Origin: Cryptomeria japonica
Lineage: Eukaryota; Streptophyta; Pinopsida; Cupressales; Cupressaceae
Reading direction: 5' to 3'
Assembly: GCF_030272615.1 (NCBI RefSeq)
Contig: NC_081415.1
Location: forward strand, 188,546,270-188,610,269
Length of the DNA: 64,000 bases
Under the pieces are notes generated by a model. It saw only the letters and a list, made by a program, of their open reading frames with translations, was not told the origin of the DNA and ran no database searches. Numbering within the stretch: position 1 is the stretch's first letter; every line of letters begins with the position of its first letter. Position numbers and translations under genes: made by a program. Positions 57,577 through 64,000 of this stretch are shown here, piece after piece.

Positions 57577-59153
57577 TGTTGGCATTTGTGCAGAGTCTGT
57601 TGACATGATGATATTATGTTGTCATTGATGTCAATATGTTGGAGAGTGAACCGACAATATGTTGAAATGTGAACCGGTACAATGTGGTAAACCGATATAT
57701 GTGCAAAGAAGTGAACATGTATATTGAAGCTAAATAGTTGGCAAAGTGAACCGGTATAGTGGTATAAACCGGTATATTGAGCAATAGGTGAAGTGGTATG
57801 TTTGTCCAAGAGAACCGATATGATGAAATGTGAATCGGCATATGGAATGTTCTCTATGAAGACTTAACATGGTATGACTACTGGTTGGTAGTCTTAGCTT
57901 AAGGGTTTTTGGTTGAAGTGTTCCAAGCTTGTGTGATTCAACTGATGACATTGTGTGATGAGTTAGAGTTGAAATGAAAATCAGATCATGGTGTCATATC
58001 AGTCTTGTGCATGTAAAGGATCTTGCATGAAGGAGATTGATCCTATCTACCTCAGGAATGTAAAAAGTCCCTGTAAATGGTGGAGAACACATGATGGGTT
58101 ATAGCTTTCCTTGAAACCGTGGAGAATGAGTGATGGAGAATGTCTCAAGATCTGTTCAAGACTGTTGCATTCAAATGCAAAGTGTTCAATGGCCAGGATT
58201 GAACCGCCTGAATTATTTAACCTAAATGTTTAGGGTTTAGGATTTATGCTACCGACCTATCTGTTTCCTATAAGGTCAATGTTGTATTTCATGCTGAGGT
58301 TGCCGGAAAATGGTGTGTGTGTATCTAAGTGTAGAGATACATGATTCTTGCCAGACCAGATGAGATAAGAGGATTGATTCCTACATAGTGTGTGTATAGA
58401 AGGAAGGTACTTAAGTGGATCTACATTAGGCATTGAGTGCTATTATCAGATCATTGTAATACCTGTTGATCTTTAACCACTTCAATAGTTGAAAAATCCC
58501 TTAACCAGATATCTTTAATCAACTTGTTGTAATCCTTTAACAGGGTGACTCAAACTCATTGAGTTCTTGAAATCCTCTAACAAGGTAACCTCTAACAGGG
58601 TTTAACCCTTAATCGGGTATTTAGCCATCCCTTAACCGGGTGATCTCTAACAGGATCAGTTCCTAGTAGAACCTATTGTAATAGTCTTTAACCAGACTAG
58701 GCTCCTAACAAAGGGGACTTCTAAAGAGTTCAAAAGAAGCTTGTGGGTATTCATCCCCATCGTGGTTTTTCCCAGTTGGGTTTCCATGTGAAAAATTTGT
58801 GTGTCATGTGTATTATTTTTCATGTGATGATTTAAGTGATTTGTGTCAAAAGGTAAATCATGTTGAGCTAGTTGTTATTTTATTTTTGATGATAGATTAC
58901 CTATTCATGCATAAAGGTGAAATGGAAGTGTAGTAGTAGCTTGAGTGGAAAGATAAGTGATTAACCAGTTAATGCTTGTCACAGTCATTCTTAGCTTTAC
59001 TGGTTGCACTCTATTTTAGACCGGTGTTACTGTCTGTCAGACATTTGTAGTGTTCACATTCAAATCAGTTAGGGAAAGGTATTTGTGCCTGTACTGATTC
59101 ACCCCCCCCTCTCAGTACTGGTTTGGTACTTATTGTTCATCATTGAGTTATCA
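57577..59153 (+). repeat. 5' LTR of element E
   Basis: 1,577 bp, TGTTGGCATTTGTGC to GAGTTATCA. It contains many AACCGGT-like motifs, a run of ACCAGATATC and AACAGGG-type short repeats (58480-58700), and CACCCCCCCCTCTCAGTACT near its end. It matches 63556-64000 with scattered, mostly transition, differences. Confidence 0.92.
58480..58700. repeat. Short interspersed repeats in E's LTR
   Basis: Repeated variants of CTTTAACCAGGT and TCTAACAGGGT occur about ten times in 220 bp. Confidence 0.5.
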
Positions 59154-59155
59154 AT

Positions 59156-59167
59156 TGGTATCAAAGC
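59156..59167 (+). promoter_or_regulatory. Primer-binding site, tRNA-iMet (element E)
   Basis: TGGTATCAAAGC, one G-to-A change from the common copia PBS TGGTATCAGAGC, 2 nt from the LTR. Confidence 0.88.
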
Positions 59168-59224
59168 ATCCTCCAGGTCCTCTATGTTGTAAGCTTAATA
59201 GCTCGAGGGAAAGATCCTATTGTA

Positions 59225-60600
59225 ATGATGAAGAGGGAAGGTCCAAAGTTCAACAAAGACAACTTCAAAATATGGAAGGACAGAATGAAGATTTACGTCA
59301 AAAGCATGGGTGCTCAACACTGGAGCTATGTTGAGAATGCTTTTATTATTCCTACCGGTACTCTCTCCGATGATCAAAAGAGAGAAATACAAGAGAATGG
59401 GCAAGTCATGGAAGCCCTAATCAGCAACTTATCTAACATTGAGTTTATTGATGCCTAGGATAAAGATAATCCCAAAGAAGTATGGGACACTCTTTAGAGT
59501 ATCTATGGCAGTGATGAGCATGTAAAACAAGCTAAGGAAGAAATCCTTAGAGGGAAGTTTAAAGACATTCAGATGGTTGAAGGTGAGACCATTCAACAGT
59601 ATGGAATAAGAATCAAAACTGTTATTGGAGATATCAAGAGTGCAGGTGGTAAAATGGAAGATTCCACTGTGGTAAGCAAAGTTCTAAGATCCTTATTACC
59701 GGTCTATGCAATAAGGGTTGCTTCTATTCAGGAGTTGAGATCAATAGATAAGACTAAGGTATCCCTAGACTCCATCATTGTAAAATTGACAACCTATGAG
59801 CTAAATAGTTTTGATGGCCGTGTTCAAAAGACTGAATTGACTTTTAAAGCTTCTGCTATACCATCTAGAAAAGGAAAAGAAGCATGCACCAGTGGTGAAC
59901 AAAGACAGAGCAGAGAAATGGATGATGAGGAGATCCTGATGGAATTTGAAGCTCTTCTTGCCAAGAAACTTCCCAAAGGAACCAGTAAAGATAGAGGTAA
60001 GCTCCCTTTGAAATGCTTTTCTTGTAATCAAATAAGACATATTGCTATAAACTGTCCTAATGGTGACAACAAGGAAAAATCAGAGAGGTTCAAGAAATTC
60101 AAAGGAAGAAATCAGAGAAACTATTTTGTTGCAGTTGATGAAGGTGTCACAGATGAGGAATCAGAAGATGAAGAGAATGAAGATATTGTGTTTGTTGCAG
60201 TAAAGGAAGATATGTCAGACAAGAAGGCTTTTGTCTCCCGCTTTGATAATTCCAATGAGTGGATTATCGATAGTGGTTGTTATCACCATATGACTGGTGA
60301 CCAGAGCAAGTTTCTATCTTTGGAAGAATATGATGGTGGTGTGGTTCATTTTGGTAATGATGCACCATGTATGGTTAAAGGAAGAGGATCCATCGCTCTC
60401 AATGGAAAGAGAAGTGCTAACAATGTGTATTGGGTGGAAGGTCTCAGACATAATCTATTGAGCGTTGCCTAGCTGAATGATAGTGGACTTATTCTGGAAT
60501 TCAAAAATGGAGTGTGCAAAATGAAAGGAAAGAATGGTGAATTGATGGCCACTGGTAAGAAGCCCAAAGGTAACTTATTTTAGTTGGATGCAAATGTAAG
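59225..60600 (+). pseudogene. Element E gag and protease
   Basis: One frame from ATG 59225 (FNKDNFKIWKDRMKIYVKSM). Stops: TAG at 59456, 59495, 60470 and 60581. The knuckle CFSCNQIRHIAINC (C-x2-C-x4-H-x4-C) lies near 60017-60058. The protease motif WIIDSGCYHHMTGDQSKF (about 60261) keeps DSG. Gag is shorter and lacks F's coiled-coil extension. Confidence 0.9.
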
Positions 60601-61560
60601 TACTTGTCTTATGGCTAAATTTGATGATAGCTAGATATGGCATAGGAGACTCTACCATATAAACTTTGATAACATTGCAAAGGCCAGTAAGACCAAGGCA
60701 GTCAGAGGATTGCCGATGCTGAGCAAACCAGGAAAACCTTTGTGCAGAGAATGTCAACTGGGGAAAATGTCTTCCTCAACTTTCAAAGCTAAATATTTCA
60801 CAATAGACAATTTACTTGATCTTGTGCATACTGATTTGTGTGGTCCTATGAAAACTAGGAGTGTGCAGGGAGATAGGTATTTCATGATTCTAATTGATGA
60901 TTTCTCAAGAATGATGTGGGTCACATTCTTGAAAGATAAGTCTAAAGCTTTTGGAAAATTAAAAGCTTTCAGAGCACTGGTAGAAAAGGAAAGCAGTAGA
61001 AGAATCAAATGCCTTAGAACTGATCAAGGAGGAGAGCTCACCTCAGGTGAATTCAACAAATATTGTGAAGAGAATGACATCAAGAGGCAACTGTCTACCC
61101 CCTAGACTCCACAACAAAATGTCTTAGCATAGAGAAACAACTGGACTGTGGTTGAAGCAGCTAGAACCATGTTGATCCAAGGAAAAGTTGCTCACACCTT
61201 TTGGACAGAAGCGGTGAGGACTACAATATACATAATGAACTAGGTACTCATCAAGAAAGGAAAGGATAAGACTCCTTATGAGTATTGGACCAGTAAGACA
61301 CCAGTGGTAAGCTACTTTAGAATGTTTGGTAGCAAATGTTATATCAAGAGGAGTGAACATCAAAACAAGTTCGATGCAAAATGTGATGAAGGAATATTCC
61401 TAAGATATTTCACCAAGAGAAAAGCTCTCAAATGTTTCAACAATAGGACTCAGAGAATTGTTGAAAGCATCAATGTTAGAGTTGATGAAAACTCAGGAAA
61501 ACCTATGGAAACTAGCAGTAAGCAAGTAAGAAATGAACGGTAGTAACCTTCGGGGAACCA
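60601..61560 (+). pseudogene. Element E integrase
   Basis: Same frame, with TAG at 60632, 61103, 61130, 61241 and 61541. It has the zinc motif (WHRRLYHINFDNI...LCRECQLGKM), then VHTDLCGP, RTDQGGEL and TPQQN. TAG 61130 stands at the place of the catalytic Glu, so the core triad is broken. The end of the integrase (TPYEYWTSKTPVVSYFRMFG) is recognisable. Confidence 0.9.
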
Positions 61561-63308
61561 CTTGCTAATTAGCCAAGTACCAGTAATAGTGTCCCCACAC
61601 CGGTAGATGCTGATGCTAATGAAGATGAGGATGAAGAAGAAAAGAAGGAGGAATCAGTTAAGAGCATTCCTCAATATATCAAACTGAATCATGATCCAAA
61701 GCAGATCATAGGACATAAGGATGCAGGAATCCTTACAAGAAGAAAGGTCAGAGAAAATTCTTGTATGATCTCTAAATTTGAGCCTAAATCATTCAAAGAG
61801 GCACATAAATATGGAGACTGGATCAAGGCAATGGAGGAGGAACTTGACCAGATAGAGAAGAATGGTACATGGTCTTTGGCACCCAGACCGGAGCATAAAA
61901 ATGTCATTGGTACCAAATGGGTTTTAAAAAACAAGCTAAATGAGGATGGCACCGTGGTAAGGAACAAAGCTATACTAGTATGTAAAGGAAAGAAGAAGTA
62001 GAAGACTATGGAGAAACCTTTTCCCCTGTAGCTAGATTGGAAGGAGTTTGTATGGTTCTTGCATATGCATCTTTTAAAGGATTCAAGGTATACCAAATGG
62101 ATGTAAAATCTACATTCCTAAATGGAATACTTGAAGAGGAGGTGTATATAGAGCAACCAGATGGGTTTGCCCTATCAGAAGACAGTGACATGGTGTGTAG
62201 GCTACATAAAGCCTTGTATGGACTAAAGCAGGCACCTAGAGCATGGTATGACCGATTGCACTCCCATCTTGTGAAGATTGGATTTGAAAGAACAAGTGAA
62301 GATAGCAATATCTACTTGAAATCAAAAGGAGATCAGATTCTGATCTATGAAGTATTTTTTGATGACATCATCTTTGGAGGTGATGACAAGATGAGTCATG
62401 AATTTTCTGATGAGATGAAAAAGGAGTTTGAAATGTCACTTATAGGGGAGATTAAGTTATTCATTGGACTGCAGATTCAACAAATGAAAGATGGAATCTT
62501 TATTACTCAGTCCAAGTATGTCAAAGAGGTGTTGAAGACCTTTGGCATGGAAGATAGTAAACCGGTTGGTACACCAATGGTGACCGGTTGTAAGATATCA
62601 AAAGAATATGACTCAGCGGTGGTAAATGAGAAGGATTACCGATCAATGATTGGTAAGTTGCATTATGTAGTGCATAGCAGACTGGACATTGCACATGTAG
62701 TGGGTATTAATGCTAGGTTTCAGCAAAGCCCTAGAGAATCCCACTTGGTAGCAGTCAAGCGGATTCTTAGATATCTGAAGGGAAATATTGACTATGGGTT
62801 ATGGTATCCATACAATAATGATTTTAACCTGAAAGTGTTCACATATGCTGATTGGTTTGGTAATGTAGATGACCAGAAGAGCACAACTGGTGGTACATTC
62901 TTTCTTGGTGGTAGAATGGTCTCATGGATGAGTAAAAATCAGAGTTGTATCTCTCAGTCTATAGTAGAAGCGGAGTATGTTGCAGCCTTTATGAACTATA
63001 CCCAGACTATTTGGATGAAGCATGTATTGAATGGCTTCAAAGTTCCTGTATCTAAACTGGTAAGAATATTTTGTGACAATACAAGTGCAATCAACATTTC
63101 CAAGAATCGGGTTTTGCATGCTAGAACCAAGCACTTTGAACTCAAGTATCATTTATTGAGGGAAAAGGTTCAGAAAAAGGAGGTTGTACTGGAACATGTT
63201 TCCAGTAAGGAGCAGTTAGTAGATATATTCACCAAGCCTCTACCAAAGGCTTCATTTACCTATTTAAGAGGTGAACTAGGGGTGCTACCCCTTCAAGAGG
63301 TAAACTGA
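61561..63308 (+). pseudogene. Element E reverse transcriptase and RNase H
   Basis: RT starts at about 61765 (DWIKAMEEELDQIEKNGTWS), loses frame near 61990-62005 and continues in 62037-63308 without a stop. The active-site motif reads FFDDIIFGG for the usual YVDDIIFG, keeping both Asp. RNase H has SWMSKNQSCISQS, VEAEYVAA, FCDNTSAINISKN and HARTKHFELKYHLLREK and ends normally at 63308. A charged linker (61618-61660, DEDEEEKKEE) precedes RT. Of E's parts this is the least damaged. Confidence 0.92.
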
Positions 63309-63542
63309 AAGTATGTACTACATATCAGTCAAGCATTGCTGTATCCAATTTTTTTTTCCAGATTGATGTGTTGAAGGATGCTACTCCTTAGGGGGAGTAG
63401 CATAGGTGGAATAGAATAGCTTGTGCCTCCACTTTGGCATTATTGTCAAAGGGGGAAAAAATGTGAAGCAAAGAAGATATCTACAGCAGTGGGGAGAAGA
63501 TGTGATGCAGAAACAAAGATCTTTGTATATTGCCATCAATGC

Positions 63543-63555
63543 CAAAGGGGGAGAT
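63543..63555 (+). promoter_or_regulatory. Polypurine tract of element E
   Basis: CAAAGGGGGAGAT directly before the 3' LTR. A second run, AGGGGGAAAAAA, is about 100 bp upstream (63450-63461), and GGGGGAG occurs at 63391. Confidence 0.8.
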
Positions 63556-64000
63556 TGTTGGCATTTGTGCAAAGTTTGTTGACATGATGATATTATGTTG
63601 TCATTGATCTCAATATGTTGGAGAGTGAACTATCAATATGCTGAAATGTGAACCGGTACAATATGGTGAATCGGTATATGTACAAAGAAGTGAACATGTA
63701 TATTGAAGCTAAACAGTTGGCAAACTGAACCGATATAGTGGTATAAACCATTATATTGAGCAATAGGTGAAGTGGTATGTTTGTCCAAGAGAACTGGTAT
63801 GATGAAATGTGAACCAGCATATGGAATATTCTCTATGAAGACTTAACATGGTATGACTACTGGTTGGTAGTCTTAGCTTAAGGGTTTCCAGTTGAAGTGT
63901 TCCAAGCCTGTGTGATTCAACTGATGACATTGTGTGATGAGTTAGAGTTGAAATGAAAATCAAATCATGGTGCCATGTCAATCTTGTGCACGTAAAGGAT
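63556..64000 (+). repeat. 3' LTR of element E (partial)
   Basis: Starts TGTTGGCATTTGTGC and aligns with 57577-58021. Continues beyond the window. Confidence 0.92.

Larger units (their letters stand above)
57577..64000 (+). mobile_element. Element E: copia retrotransposon inserted in F (3' end outside window)
   Basis: 5' LTR 57577-59153, PBS TGGTATCAAAGC, gag-pol 59225-63308, PPT CCAAAGGGGGAGAT and the start of the 3' LTR at 63556. It interrupts the gag of F, so it is younger than F. The left flank is GACCTT; the matching target duplication lies outside the window. Confidence 0.92.

Overview
The window is repeat-rich plant nuclear DNA in which I find no ordinary host gene. Nearly everything is LTR retrotransposon, several of them nested, with plant-type primer-binding sites (tRNA-Trp, tRNA-Lys, tRNA-iMet), plant-type Ty3 and Ty1/copia polyproteins, TATA boxes in the LTRs, and decay dominated by C-to-T stop codons. 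A seed plant with a large genome fits; a gymnosperm is my guess and is inference only.

Layout. (1) 1-4669, element B, minus strand, only its 5' part in the window: a glutamine-rich ORF, a long leader, a tRNA-Trp PBS and its 5' LTR. (2) 4670-9255, old TE-like DNA with a putative solo LTR (7321-8943). (3) 9261-31911, element A, minus strand, same family as B, flanked by ACCTC target duplications. It has no pol but carries one long (~917-codon) unrecognised ORF. (4) Inside A's leader sits element C, 16921-29770, minus strand, flanked by AGATG duplications: a Tat-like Ty3 element with protease, G-patch-like segment, RT, two RNase H domains and integrase but no recognisable gag. On the opposite strand, between integrase and 3' LTR, it carries a three-exon gene for a plant mobile domain (PMD) protein. 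(5) 31917-39849, degraded retroelement DNA with a 2.1-kb tandem duplication and a copia LTR end. (6) 39855-49687, element D, plus strand, AGAGG duplications, a relative of A/B with a tRNA-Lys PBS, a gag-type zinc knuckle and the same long ORF in decayed form. (7) 49693-57576, copia fragments and copia element F (minus). (8) 57577-64000, copia element E (plus), inserted into F's gag; its 3' LTR runs off the window.

How the parts relate. C has pol but no gag; A, B and D have long ORFs and no pol. A, B and C share the same unusual tRNA-Trp primer. This is compatible with non-autonomous elements being mobilised by pol-bearing relatives, but the sequence does not prove it. The most notable object is the antisense PMD gene of C. 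Its frame can be followed through two well-formed introns, one with a TACTAAC branch site, and ends in a four-unit coiled-coil repeat. It is broken by nine in-frame stops, each explainable by a single C-to-T change. Being antisense to the element's genomic RNA would protect its introns from removal during retrotransposition.
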